Below, piece by piece: positions 33,942-45,285 of a DNA stretch of 64,000 bases (positions are counted from its first letter, which is position 1; the number at the start of each line of letters is the position of its first letter). The stretch spans positions 18,169,290 through 18,233,289 of the forward strand of contig OX388316.1 in assembly GCA_947579605.1 (NCBI GenBank), read 5' to 3'. The stretch is from Athripsodes cinereus (lineage: Eukaryota > Arthropoda > Insecta > Trichoptera > Leptoceridae). Made by a program: the position numbers and the translations under genes. Under the pieces are notes generated by a model that worked only from the letters and a program-made list of their open reading frames with translations, was not told where the DNA came from and ran no database searches.

Positions 33942-35555
33942 AATAACAAACACATCATAATATAATATTAAAAAACTTATTAATATTTTTAGTTCACAAC
34001 ACCGTGGTGGTTGATTAGTGAACTAAATAAAGTTTTGGTATCGGTTTAAAGTTACTACAATATAATGGTTGGTTGGAAGTTGAGATTATTGCGGTAGATA
34101 TTGGTCTCGGCGCTACATGTTTTTGTCTGAGCGAGCTGAGAGTTGAGATATACCTACCGGCTTACACGATAATTAACCCATTAACAGATAAGAGCTGCCT
34201 CGTGGGAAATCATTGTTTGTATTGAGAGACGATTAACAATGTATTGCAAAATTATTAAATACCCTAAAGAGAATTGTGTGATTAAATACAAAAATTTAAA
34301 CTGAAAACATCTAAAACTTTTATCAATAAAAGAATTTGTTGGTACATTTTAAATCGCTGAAAACACATTTCAAAATACCAAAGTACATATGTTTATCAAT
34401 TTCACTGTCATATTTTTTATGATATTGAGTCGATAATGTTCCTGATTAGCTTTTAATCTTACATTTTTCATTTCGCTATTTGGCTTTTAATCTTATATTT
34501 TTAGTTATAGGATTCTTTGGATTAAAAACTTTCTGATCGATGAAAGTTGATTTACTTGATAGAGTGGAGGAGATACTTAAATGCATTTTATTTTATTTAT
34601 TGGGACATATTTTTTATTAGTAGTTCTCTCGAGATCGTGTGTGAACATCCCCAAATAACATTTCGGGACAAATATTAAGATATAGATATTGATTGGTTTT
34701 TCCTTTTTGAAGAATTCCCTTTAATGTTAAAATAGATAAACTTACACTGATAGTGACGTTATTTTAAGCTACAGCTTTCTTAAAATGTATTTACGGACAG
34801 AATAATAAAGAAAACGTATTACCAAACGTGTTTATAATTCGATCTTCGACGGAAATGACGTGAAATAAAAGTTTTATGCGTATTTAATCTAACGGTGATT
34901 TCGCGTATCGCGTTTATTATTATATCATAAAAAGATTGAACATTATAGTCGTACTCCATTCAAAGCTGATTATCTATTCGGAGATAAAAGAAACTGTTTC
35001 ATGTGTAGTTGTGAATATATGTAGGTATATTTTGTGATAACGCACATATAAAATAAAGTTATTCAAAATTTTCTTTATAGGTACATATCATATTAGAAAA
35101 TGAGATGTGTTGTGGCATAAATATTTATATATTTTTTACTCTTCACCGTATATTGTTTACAATATTTATAAATCAATACGGAGTGTCATAAAGTTATCAG
35201 TTATACAATTCAATGTACAGATGTCAAATATTTCTTTTTAAATGTTTTTTTAATAGTATTCTACAATGCACATCCGTTACTTGATTATTTAAATCGCGAT
35301 CGATTTCGGTAAACCTATACCATTGACGAGCGATACAATACTATTGTACAATACTTAAAAAAAAAACATTCAAAATGTCTCGTAACTGTTACATAGTTAA
35401 TCCTTCTAAAATAACTGATATTGTCAAATATTTCGTTAGAATGTGATATCTTCCAACTAACCGGAATATTTCGTCTGCATTTTCATTTTTTAGTCAAGCG
35501 TAGATTATTCTCAAAAAAGGAATTTAACACATTTAATGTCGTTTTCTGTCTTTTA
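33942..35555. other. AT-rich stretch, nothing recognised
   Basis: Apart from the 35302-35332 motif shared with 29557-29592, no repeat or coding evidence was found. The region 35135-35200 has a vague resemblance to family D. Confidence 0.5.
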
Positions 35556-35559
35556 ACAT

Positions 35560-35775
35560 TCTTGCCGTCCAATGGCTGACGGACCACGATAATCTTAAAG
35601 GCAAGCTCTTTGAGCTTGGACTAGTGGTGAATTCATGGTGTGTTTGTAAGACGGGTGCGAGGAGTGGAGAACATAATCCTATATGTCGGCCGGGATGAGT
35701 GCTCTAGGACTGATTTTTGCCCTTTGCGGCGGGGTCTGATAGGCCAATTCGTTGTTTATTGAATTCGCTTTGTCT
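35560..35775. repeat. Less AT-rich block, probable old transposon piece
   Basis: Contains GTCCAATGGCTGACGGACCA, AAGACGGGTGCGAGGAGTGG, ATGTCGGCCGGGATGAGTGC and TTGCGGCGGGGTCTGATAGG. The composition stands out and matches the texture of LINE or LTR debris elsewhere in the window, but no second copy and no long frame were found. Confidence 0.35.
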
Positions 35776-35982
35776 CCCTTGGTGGAGAATAACTTTTAAA
35801 GTTTTATTCCAAAGATATCTTACAGTTATTTTCACTATGTATCTCTCTCTTTCTCCCTTTATCTATAGATAAGGTTACAGAACTTTTGTCTGTCACATTA
35901 TTAATGATTTATCTATGGGGTAACTAAAACTAATAATTCTACTTTTAAAGCTCAAATCCAGAACATAAAGTATTTTATAGCT

Positions 35983-36216
35983 TTGCAAAAAAGCTTCATG
36001 ATTTTATCACATAATTTGGTATTTATAGATTATCACTTATACATACAAACAGGATTCTTTTATTTCGGTATGGATTTTGCTCGAAGAACATTACAGCTTT
36101 TGAATTTGCCATTTTATCGTTCTCTACTTAGGAGACATTGTCGTACTAAGAAGACTGCTATAAAAGCTGGAGTTATTGGATTCCTTCTTTATCACTTGGT
36201 ATTTGATTTTATTTGA
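35983..36216 (+). CDS. Unrecognised 77-codon open frame
   Basis: I do not recognise this product. The second half, from a Met at residue 27, reads MDFARRTLQLLNLPFYRSL, then a basic cluster LLRRHCRTKKTAIKAG, then a hydrophobic end VIGFLLYHLVFDFI. This shape (basic stretch followed by one hydrophobic segment) could be a small membrane peptide, but it also occurs by chance in AT-rich DNA. There is no upstream gene and no splice evidence. It could equally be a remnant of a transposon ORF. Confidence that it is a real gene is low. Confidence 0.15.
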   Translation: MQKSFMILSHNLVFIDYHLYIQTGFFYFGMDFARRTLQLLNLPFYRSLLRRHCRTKKTAIKAGVIGFLLYHLVFDFI

Positions 36217-36480
36217 AAACGTTGCTTATTCAATGTTACATTTAACTACGTCTATGACATTTCACCTAACACCATCTAGTTGAATGAAAGCAAACAACCA
36301 AATATTTATGTTGATAAGAGATTTTTGATATATTTATTTTTCACACTCCATAATACAATATTGAAATAACGCTTACTTTACATACACATACCGATCTATT
36401 ATTTTATTTTATTTTTTATTGAAAAAAATTACAACATAAATACATTTTTCATTATACCAAGTATTATTATTATTTCATTA

Positions 36481-36618
36481 TTCAGCGATGAGGTTTGCCA
36501 CCAATCCTGAATGTCTTGATTTTATATTGGCACGGAGAGGACAGCTTGCATGTTTCTTACATGCAGCTGGTCTGCTGGCTACCCCACTTGTGAGATATGT
36601 CGTGATGGTATAGTAGTA
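36481..36618 (-). repeat. Dispersed repeat family E
   Basis: On the plus strand, in reverse order: CAGCGATGAGGTTTGCCACC, CTGAATGTCTTGATTTTA, TTGGCACGGAGAGGACAGCT, TGCATGTTTCTTACATGCAG, CTGGTCTGCTGGCTACCCCA and TGATGGTATAGTAGTAG. The stretch CATGTTTCTTACATG is a small palindrome kept in most copies. Confidence 0.72.
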
Positions 36619-36990
36619 GTAATAGAATTTATTAAATATAAGCATTATTCACAGATAAACCACACTAGCCTTACGACTTTGTTGTGCCCGCAAAACGTAC
36701 AATTAATAAATTTCTAAAAAGAACAATCAATATCTAACAAAACTTAAAAAAACAGAACTATAATATATTAATGTTAAGTTCCCAAGAAATAGCAAAAATA
36801 ATTAATCAATAAGCAATTCAAACATGTAAAACAAAATTCATAAATCACTAGAAAATAAATACCACTTTAGCACACACTCCGTACCTACCGTTCAAACACT
36901 CCACCATATAAACCGACTCCACGAAGCGAAAACGTGCACAAAAAAGGAAGGAAAACAATTTTGCAGCAAATTTGAGAAGACCTTCTAAGC

Positions 36991-37309
36991 CATGGGTGGC
37001 CAACCTTTTCAGCAGCCGGGCCAAATTTCAGAATGAGATTTCCTAGCGGGCCGCACAACAATATACTCACCATAATATTTTAGCCCCTCCCCTCCCCTCC
37101 GGCGCCAAATTTTCAAAGTGGTATAGGAATTTGAAATACCAAAACTCTAAGGTTTTCTTTAAAAATATTTTCTCGAAATACCTCTTTCAAAAAAGTAACG
37201 GGTACTTGTACCGACTATTACTAAAAAAAGTGCAAATATGCTTCGCGGGCCGCACGTAGACACCCAACGGGCCGCATGCGTCCCGCGGGCCGCGGGTTGG
37301 CCACCCTTG
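36991..37309. mobile_element. hAT-type MITE with 8-bp target duplication
   Basis: Ends CATGGGTGGCCAACC and GGTTGGCCACCCTTG are near-perfect inverted repeats. It is flanked by an exact TTCTAAGC duplication (36983-36990 and 37310-37317). GGGCCGCAC and GCGGGCCGCG motifs near both ends, and a central CCAAATTTTCAAAGTGGTAT, resemble the 24974-25281 element read from the other strand. A 62-codon minus-strand frame across it is not meaningful. Confidence 0.93.
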
Positions 37310-37590
37310 TTCTAAGCCATCTCCAATATATCTTATTATTATATTTTGAATTTATTCCAAAATATGTATTTTTTTATGAATTCTGATAATAATATCAGTA
37401 AAAAAAAACTAAAAACACACACGTAAATATATCAAGAAAATTTTATTTGGGTTTATGACAAAACACAGATATTTCTTTTTTTGAAAAAATCTATTTATTA
37501 AATTATCGAACTACACGCCGTTAATTTTCTAAACTTGAAGCATATACGACACTGCATAATATAAACTTATATTCTTCTCTATCTATCTTT

Positions 37591-37815
37591 ACCCTCATTC
37601 TGTATCCGAAGTGGAGTAGGCAGAGAGAACGGAACGCCATATATGTAGATCTATCCTTACATACTTCTTTTGATTCTTCTATATTCATCCAGTTTCTCAT
37701 ACATGCAAGCCGATTTCTCTTACTCAACACGCGGTCGTCCTTGAAAATTTGATCAAGGTGATCAAACCACGTAGTTTTTGGATGTCCGCACTTTCTCACA
37801 CCCCTAATTTTCTTG
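37591..37815 (-). repeat. Dispersed repeat family A, longest protein-like copy
   Basis: The minus-strand frame (part of 37521-37859) contains KKIRGVRKCGHPKTTWFDHL, then QIFKDDRVLSKRNRLACMRN and NIEESKEVCKDRS, and ends near GYRMRV. Basic, Cys-containing and open over about 100 codons, it is the least damaged copy of the family. Copies at 6172-6334 and 48792-48977 preserve parts. No known domain was assigned. Confidence 0.6.
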
Positions 37816-37883
37816 TTTGTATGTGTAGATATAATTAAAATAATTTCATTGCAATGCATATTTAAATATATGCATTAAACATT

Positions 37884-38025
37884 GAGTTCGTGGGGGTCCA
37901 TGGTTCGATCCCAGGCGCTGGCAAACTCCCCTTTCACGACACAAGCTTTTAGCTTACTGTGAAAGGTGTATAAGGTTGTATTTGGGTTTATAACAAAACC
38001 CAGATATATCTTGAAAAAAAAAATA
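37884..38025 (+). mobile_element. tRNA-derived SINE (family 2), copy 2
   Basis: Begins GAGTTCGTGGGGGTCCATGG, with the A-box region deleted, then B box GGTTCGATCCC (37902-37912), GGCAAACTCCCCTTTCACGA, CACAAGCTTTTAGCTTACTG, and ends AACCCAGATATATCTTG plus an A-run. The cleanest 3' end of the three copies. Confidence 0.85.
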
Positions 38026-38610
38026 GCGACAATCAACAGATCATTGCAAAAAAAAACAGCCTAACTGCCTCCATCACGACCGTGATCACAAACACATGTT
38101 AACAATTTTGTTGTATTATAATTTCTGATCATTGACAAAGTATTGAATTTATGTGGGTAAGTTAGTGTATTTGAAACGTACATTGAATAATGTAGTTGAT
38201 GCAAAACAAACAACAGTGTTGTTTGCACCAAATTTTTATTGTTTATTTTTTGTTCTAAAATTATTTTACTATTTCGTAATATTATCAAATGATTTTCCTT
38301 TATGATGCAAACTTTTTTTATATTACTCGGCAATACTCAGGCAAAAAATAAAAATAGATAAATCAACATTTGCAAACAAAAAGGTACTTTCCCAAGAAAT
38401 ATCGAAAATTGAATGAAATCATTAAAAAATTGTCAACGCCTTGATTTTTTTAATTTTACACATGATGTGAAATATGTAAATAAAAATATAAGTAACAATA
38501 GGTATATCAATATTTTAATGTTATTTCTACCTTGATATTGGTAAGTATATCAAAAAATTTAAAATAAAATATTGTATTTGCACGCAGAAAAATATTATAT
38601 TCAATTCTAT
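38026..38610. other. AT-rich stretch, nothing recognised
   Basis: A 90-codon minus-strand frame at 38061-38333 lacks any motif and is rich in Asn, Ile and Lys as expected for chance in AT-rich DNA. Confidence 0.5.
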
Positions 38611-38746
38611 TACAAACACTCACTTGGCGATCGACTACAAACGAATTTTCGATAATAATTGCAACAATAACGCATAATTATACGGTACATATAGGTAGAC
38701 TGTTGAAAAGTTCGCCGGTAGTCGATCGCTAAGTACGGTTTGTCTA
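38611..38746. mobile_element. Small TIR MITE (family G), copy 1
   Basis: CTTGGCGATCGACTAC on the left, with its inverted partner GTAGTCGATCGCTAAG on the right, then ACGGTTTGTCTA. ATAACGCATAATTATACGGT lies in the centre. The left terminal bases have decayed. Copy 2 at 44025-44161 has both ends. Confidence 0.75.
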
Positions 38747-39164
38747 CGGGCTCAGATAACACAAATTTCTTGGTTAATATGTAAGATATGTATAATAATA
38801 GCTTCAAATTTGCGCATAAGATGAGACCGCGTATAGATTGTAGTATTTTTGATAATCTCGACTAATTACGGTTAACTTAAAATATATACAAACATACAAA
38901 CAGGTAAAAGTATTTACTTGGTTCACATATTGTTCACTTCATCAACTTTTGCGTTTTTTACGAAGTCAATGTGTTCAGCACACGCTAGTAGTTATAATAA
39001 TAATATCTTATATTTTTCTGCGCAACAAAACTTTTACGACACTCTGTCATTCCAAAATGATATTATCTAATTTGCTTTGTAAATTTATGACAAAGAATCG
39101 AATTATGTTGAATTTAATAATGAAATATTCCATAATACACCAAAAAAACAAAGAAAATTGGTAG

Positions 39165-39330
39165 CTATTCTATTCTATATCTATCTAGCTATTCTATTCT
39201 TCTTAAGGCCATCCTCTCGTTTGCTAGTGATTTGGGCCAATATGGAATAACAGGTTAAATTTAGAGAAATTGTGAGTTCAACCCATAGAGTAAATAATAA
39301 TATTAACCACTAAAAACTTTCATGATAGAT
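39165..39330 (-). repeat. Dispersed repeat family F, copy 2
   Basis: Its minus strand reads TAGCAAACGAGAGGATGGCC then TTAAGAAGAATAG, as in 30885-31065. Downstream on the plus strand is TGTGAGTTCAACCC. Only part aligns. Confidence 0.45.
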
Positions 39331-40124
39331 TTTTGTGACAACAATATTTAACTATTTGGAATTTTGTCACCCTGTTGGCATAAAATATATTTAAATAAAA
39401 GAAGTTTATTTCCTTAGCTTATCGTATTACATGGTCCTTCGAGGTTTTTTCATAAAATCATATTTTATTACTAGGTAGTTTTAGTTAATTTTATAGTTTA
39501 TGACAAATAATAAATATATGAGTATTTTATTACGATAGTTAGGAATAATGTTATAAAACTTTAATATCATTATCATTCCAAAACTTTACGACCGAAATTA
39601 TTTACTGATGTTTGTTGTTTTACCTTGAATGGGTTGTATTACGGCATGAGTAGTAATTAAATTGATAACAGTTTAACCGAATACCACATTGTCATCGATA
39701 TCTTTAACCGAATAGCCGACTATTTCTTAACCTGTTATAATTTAGAGCTAAATATTGATGAGAAGCATATTTTTTAATGATATGTAAGTTTTTATGATCA
39801 TTAGATGCACATATAGTGATCCAAATGGAAACACAGCTATCTCTTCATAGAAGTTGTTTATTTAACAATATTTGAAATGTGAAAAAACTGAATTCTCCCA
39901 TTATGTCTTTTAAAAAATACAAACTTAGCAAAACAGCCAGAATGGTAGATATTGAAACAAAAAAAATATTTTAGGAAAATTGAAATAAGGTTATTTCCAA
40001 ATCTCCTCAACATGAGAACAAACTAATCAAACGACATTTTTCAAATAGCAAGTAGAACTTGAACAGTTTTTTGCTCAGCGTCAATCAATAAATGAATTTG
40101 ATTCGTGATATTGATATCGGTACG

Positions 40125-40248
40125 GAATAGGTTTCCCACTCTATTCTGGCAGTTTTCGAGTGTCCTGTAAGAGGTAGGTACTCGTAAAACATCTCGTATA
40201 AGATTTAACATCTTCAGTTCAGCGATTAGGTATGCCACCCACATTATT
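40125..40248 (-). repeat. Dispersed repeat family E, partial
   Basis: TTTTCGAGTGTCCTGTAAGA, TTAACATCTTCAGTTCAGCG and TTAGGTATGCCACCCACATT are the 5' half landmarks of family E read in reverse. Confidence 0.6.
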
Positions 40249-40489
40249 TTCCTGTAATAATTCATCACCGAATATTGGTTGCTAGAGCTAGTTGTCGGAT
40301 ATCTGTTTCATCTCTACTAGTTACGAGTATTCTCACTGCGGTTATAATGAACCATTAGGTGAAAATTACTGCGCCATTAATTAGCATTTTGTCCAGAAAG
40401 ATTGTTTACCCTATGCTTTTTACAACTAAATTATACAACTTTTACTTTTTAATGAAGATAATTAAATCATTATATTTGATTATGCGTTA

Positions 40490-40878
40490 TTTAAGAATGA
40501 ATATAAAACTAGATTAAAAGTGGTCGTGCAAAATTTAAATGGTTATGGACGGGGTATGTTGCTAGGCTTTAGAAAGATGAAAAAGTAGTGAAGTGAAAAC
40601 CTCAAGAATAAAAGAAATTAAGGGAGACGGCTTATCAGGTCAAATGTCATAAAAAATTGTAGAAGGTACATGACTCTCTGTTTTTGAAATTGTTTTCTTT
40701 TAATTTACTTTTGTATTGTTTTGTAATATTGTAACAATGTAGCTCACTTCAAAACACGAGATTTTCTCTTTTTGAAGTTGAGTCATTGAAAAATAATGTT
40801 TTATTTATATGAATTTGTTAACTATGTAAATATGTTATATAAAAAAAATTATAAATAAAAAAAAAAAAAAAAAAACAA
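40490..40878 (+). repeat. Degraded LINE 3' region with poly(A) tail
   Basis: ACGGGGTATGTTGCTAG followed by GCTTTAGAAAGATG also occurs at 54170-54200 in the RTE-like fragment there. The segment ends in an A-run (about 40855-40878). No usable frame remains. Confidence 0.45.
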
Positions 40879-40947
40879 AACATGTCACATTAATGACCAA
40901 AATATTGCCGTCAAATGTATTTTCGGCTTAGAATTTGGTCGGATATT

Positions 40948-41021
40948 CATTACCGGTATTTGGTATTTAGACATTATCCGGTATTCGGTATTTAGACATT
41001 ATCCGGTTTTCGGTATTTAGC
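40948..41021. repeat. Minisatellite, three tandem 24-25-bp units
   Basis: Units CATTACCGGTATTTGGTATT(TAGA), CATTATCCGGTATTCGGTAT(TTAGA) and CATTATCCGGTTTTCGGTAT(TTAGC). CCGGTATTCGGTATT-type repeats are common near the ends of insect hAT elements, so this may be a subterminal remnant. Confidence 0.85.
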
Positions 41022-41103
41022 CAAACCACTTTTCTCTATATTTACTTTTTTCATGTGACGGCAAAGTTTTAAGTTTTTCAACATGTTTATTCTTGAAGGT
41101 ACA

Positions 41104-41424
41104 TTATAGTATAGTAGTAGTATATGATGAGCAGCGCATGTCCACCAGCAGGTCCTCCAGGTACTCTCGGCGTGGGCGTCCCCTAGAGTTTGTCCCCTCG
41201 GTCATACCCTCCATTACGGCATGCAAGAGGCCTTCTTGTCGTATTACATGGCCGATCCACCTTGCACGCCTTTCTGACAAAATCTTGAGCAGGTGCCTTC
41301 CTCCTTCGATTCTTTGAAGAACTTCTTCGTTTGTGATGTGGTATCTCCAGGAAATTCCTAATAGTCTTCTATAGGTCCACATCTCAAACGCCTCTAGTCT
41401 TCGTTTATCTCTTTCAGGTACATG
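41104..41424 (-). pseudogene. RTE-like LINE ORF2 C-terminal segment (open)
   Basis: The minus-strand frame starts upstream of its first Met with DKRRLEAFEMWTYRRLLGIS, continues through WRYHITNEEVLQRI, then LSERRARWIGHVIRQEG, and GRPRREYLEDLL. This is the canonical region after the RT domain in RTE-type LINEs: AFEMW.YRR.L.I.W, then R...W.GH..R, then GR.R....ED. It is open for about 105 codons without a stop, making it the best-preserved LINE segment in the window, but the RT core and endonuclease are missing, so it is a truncated copy. Confidence 0.8.
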
Positions 41425-41964
41425 ACAGGAAACGGAAAAACCCTATGTTCAGTAGTGGATGAAGTTGAGTGATTAAGTAATTAAACAATGTAAAAGTATA
41501 GATAGATACTAAAAAACTAAATATGTATTAAAATTTCCTAATTTTCATAATATTCTGAGACTTGATAAAATATCCAAAATATTCACTGCGACAAACCTTT
41601 CATCTGACAACTTATACTTCAATATACGAGTACCTACACTTAATCTTATTTCATCCCATCTCGACTTATCCTGTTAGACAATAAATTACTATCATCTCTG
41701 TCGATCTTTGGTTCAAACAATAAAATAATATCTATCATATATGAAATTTGGCTGACTATAGAGTATAGATATTGTAATATTATTTACTCCAAACTGTCTA
41801 CAGATAATAACAAAAGACGGATAAAACAAACACAGATAATATCAAAGAAAAAAAATCCGAAAATATGTATCTGAAAAAAAAATTGCAGGTAACGGATATT
41901 TTGCAGGATATATGTCTGAAATTCAGCAAATATATCTTATATTTAGTATTCGTTACATAAAATA

Positions 41965-42118
41965 AAAATACTTGTGGCAGTCTGCCGATCTGCGGCGCCA
42001 GAAGAATATCACAGGTTTATGAAGCAAATCGAAAGCCTCCCTTTTCACCGGCACCCTTGAGACGGCCGAAGGGTCGTAAAACGGCGCCAAAGAAACAAAT
42101 CATCCAACATCATCATCA
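41965..42118 (+). repeat. LINE 3' end, copy of 3610-3745
   Basis: GGCAGTCTGCCGATCTGCGG, GAAGCAAATCGAAAGCCTCC and GGCACCCTTGAGACGGCCGA align with the 3' part of 3440-3745. It ends in CATCATCATCATTACG, the same ATC-type tail. Confidence 0.65.
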
Positions 42119-44024
42119 TTACGCTTAATAATATGATAACACGTGTAATAATGATGTTTTGCGTGGATTATGATCAATTAGCCAAAAGAGCTAGTTCTTT
42201 AGCCATAAGATTCTCTATTGCTTTTAAAGCTTAAAAGAACCTTATTGACAATAAACAATCCTTCCTTTTTTGAGACACAATTCACTGGATTGGTCTAAAA
42301 TACGCTTAGTTTTGCTTTTTTACTCTTCTCTGTCACCTGCAAGTTTTTTCATTTGCACGTATGTGCTACAGCGCATGTCCCCTACCTATCACAGCAATTG
42401 TTCACAGGATCAGTCTAAATGAATCAAAGAAAACAATATTAATAATATCTCTAAATAAAATAAGTCAATTTATAAAATTAATATATCACAAAAATTAGAA
42501 ATCCAATCAAAAGTTAAATCCAAGATCTGCACGCACAGAGAATCTGTGAACAATTCGAGTACTAACGAAGAATTATGGTACGGTATTCATTTGTCATTAT
42601 ATAAATATCTTGTAGTACCTAATAAAGATGTCGAAAAGGTATACCTAAAACAAATTTATACAGCGATGTATTATGTACAAATACGTGAATAAAAACGGAA
42701 TTTATATATTTGCTAAATATCCAGGGACTTGTTTACTTTGTTTCATATTGTATACCTCCGATTTGATTCTGTTTTATGAGACAAATCCGATTAAACGGGT
42801 TGTTTACAAAAACGGGACGGTCTGTTTACGAGAATGTTATGTCATAAATAGTTTTGATGGATAAAACTCGTGTTGAACTTTGAACACTATCACAACATGA
42901 ATTTTTAAACATCAACTTTTGTTTACACTGCTTATCTTATGAACACAAGAAATTTATTAAGTTAATTTGATTTTTACCTGATAATCAAAAGCATAAAGAA
43001 ACTTTTGAAAGTAAGTACTTGAATATTTATTTACCTTTCTGTATTCTACTGTTAAGTTTCAAGTTTTAAATCACAACGTTATAGAAGAAAAACAAAACAA
43101 AATTCTCAAGACACTGAACCAAAGCGTTCCTAGCTTGAAACTTGATAATATTGCTTTGTAGATATATCCTTTCGTTACGGGTGAAGTGCCAGAAAAAAGG
43201 TACATCCACAAAATGTGTTGAACTATCAAGTAAGATTTTGACGCAAGCAATTGCATCATGGGGATGCATCAGGTAATTTTTTTTCGTATTTGATTGAATA
43301 TTTTTTGAAGAGACATAATGTCATTATTCAGTGATCAAGAATGTCTATACTCTTTTATGTTCAAAGCCTATCAATTCGGTCACAAGTGATCAAGGAGATT
43401 CTAATCTCATTTATTCAAATCAATATACCTACTGACTTTGTTTTCTTCTTCATCGCTTTTTGATTCATATAATTACATTTATATTAAATATTTTTTAAAG
43501 AGAAAGAGCTCAAAGTATGCGTTTTGTACATAACACCGATAATATTCATGCAGAAGTAAAATTTTGTCAAATCATATTTTGCTTGGTATTGATCCACAGT
43601 ATAATTTAACATATCAGACTTTTTGGCAGGCACAATTTATTTTGTGTTAATTATATAATTAGAAAAGATACTTTATTTATTTATTTTTTATCATATCAAT
43701 GACATTTCATGTAAATCTAGACATTAATTAATAGATTATGTTGAAATTTTCTTTTAAACAGTCAAATATGAACAAAGTTTGTTGGGCTTAACATTAAAGT
43801 GAACCCTAAGCTTGTCCACGAAAATTGGGTTTTAAAAGTATGAATTAATAAGAGTCCTCTGACTCCTAAAATATTAGATTTAATTTCAACACTGTCGTGT
43901 GTAGATGTTTCTCCTGCTGTGAGACAAAATTTCACAATACACGGAGAGTTTGGGTTGGTTGGAAAAAAACCCATATACGAATTTTGGTACTGTTGAAACT
44001 ACATATAGAAAATACCTGACCCCC
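42119..44024. other. AT-rich stretch, nothing recognised
   Basis: Small frames at 42673-42864 and 43066-43269 were inspected; neither shows a domain, a good start context or splice signals. Confidence 0.5.
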
Positions 44025-44161
44025 TAGACAAACCGTAGTTGGCGATCGACTACTAACGAATTTTCGACAATAACCGTAACAATAACGCATAATTACACGG
44101 TACATATAGGTAGATTGTCGAAAAGTTCGCCAGTAGTCAATCGCAAAGTGCGGTTTGTCTA
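44025..44161. mobile_element. Small TIR MITE (family G), copy 2
   Basis: Ends TAGACAAACCGTAGTTGGCG and CGCAAAGTGCGGTTTGTCTA are inverted. The inversion extends through GATCGACTACTAACGAATTT with a matching right arm, leaving a centre of about 35 bp (AACAATAACGCATAATTACA). No target duplication is evident. Copy 1 is at 38611-38746. Confidence 0.8.
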
Positions 44162-45155
44162 CGGCCCCTGTATACAATATTGGTCCTAATAAAGTTTTAT
44201 TTTTATGTATTTTTTATGTAAGTGTGAGTTTGATTTATATAATAATATTTACATACAAATATAAAAAAGAAAAACCCAAATAATTTTCTACATAATTTTG
44301 ACTTTTCTGAAATATAACTATTTTTGTTGCACCTACTTTGATATTATAATTCGTATTCTACCAGGACAATTAATAAAAAACTTCAGGGCAATTCTTTGTT
44401 ACAATAAATAGAAAATCTATTGATGTTGCACAAATAATATTTTTTATATTCCACCTTCGGGTTTCATTTGACTTTTTGAAGTTGCATTAAATATTTTATT
44501 TCGAAAAATATTTGTTTTACTGTATGAAATTTATTTATCTGAAAATAAAATCATTTTTGTACGATATACAATTTTATTTTAGGTACAAAAAATACGTAGG
44601 TGAAGTCAATATATATGCTAAATAAATCCAAACATTTCAACAAATACAAAAACATTTCTGATATTTCAATTTTAATCTGAAATTCTTATCAACTTTCATA
44701 CATATGCAATGTCAATACATAATATAACCATGTAGGTAGGTGAAATATAATTTTCATTGACGTCATATGTGAGAAGAAAATAGACATACATATAATATGT
44801 GAAGAGTTTGACTGTGCTATGTGAGCCTTTAAGATTACGCCTTTCTTTGTATAGAATACGGTTCGAGAGATTCATCTTAGGTATCTGTGAAATTGAATTA
44901 TGTAATAAAATTGAATACAAAATGGGAAAGATATATCAAGAAATGTATTTGTAGCAATAAATGTAAAGAAATGCTTAATAGACATGTTTATATGTGAGGT
45001 AGGTACCTACTCATAAAACTCTTTTCATTTGTGATATTTTATTCTTTTTATACTTTGATATAACGTTTTTGATACAAATCAAATAAAGGTATCACTGATT
45101 TTGTTTTCACTAAATGAGTAAAACTCCATTATTAAATAAAAAAAAAAAATTATAA
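44162..45155. other. AT-rich stretch, nothing recognised
   Basis: No coding evidence and no repeat partner noticed. Confidence 0.5.
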
Positions 45156-45285
45156 GTAAAAAATACTTTAGAGTTTTAAATTTCTTTATTCACCAGTTAC
45201 ATATACATGTATGAATATGGGCCTGTAACCCGAAACATATGTAACTGGTGAATAAAGAAATTTAAAACTCTAAAGTATTTTTTAC
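45156..45285. repeat. Perfect 49-bp inverted repeat with 32-bp loop
   Basis: Arms 45156-45204 and 45237-45285 are identical when one is complemented, 49 of 49. The arms run from GTAAAAAATACTTTAGAG to CACCAGTTACATAT. The loop (45205-45236) contains GGGCCTGTAACCCG, which is itself weakly palindromic. Outside the arms A- and T-runs continue the symmetry loosely. A transcript would form a long perfect stem. Not matched elsewhere in the window. Confidence 0.95.
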
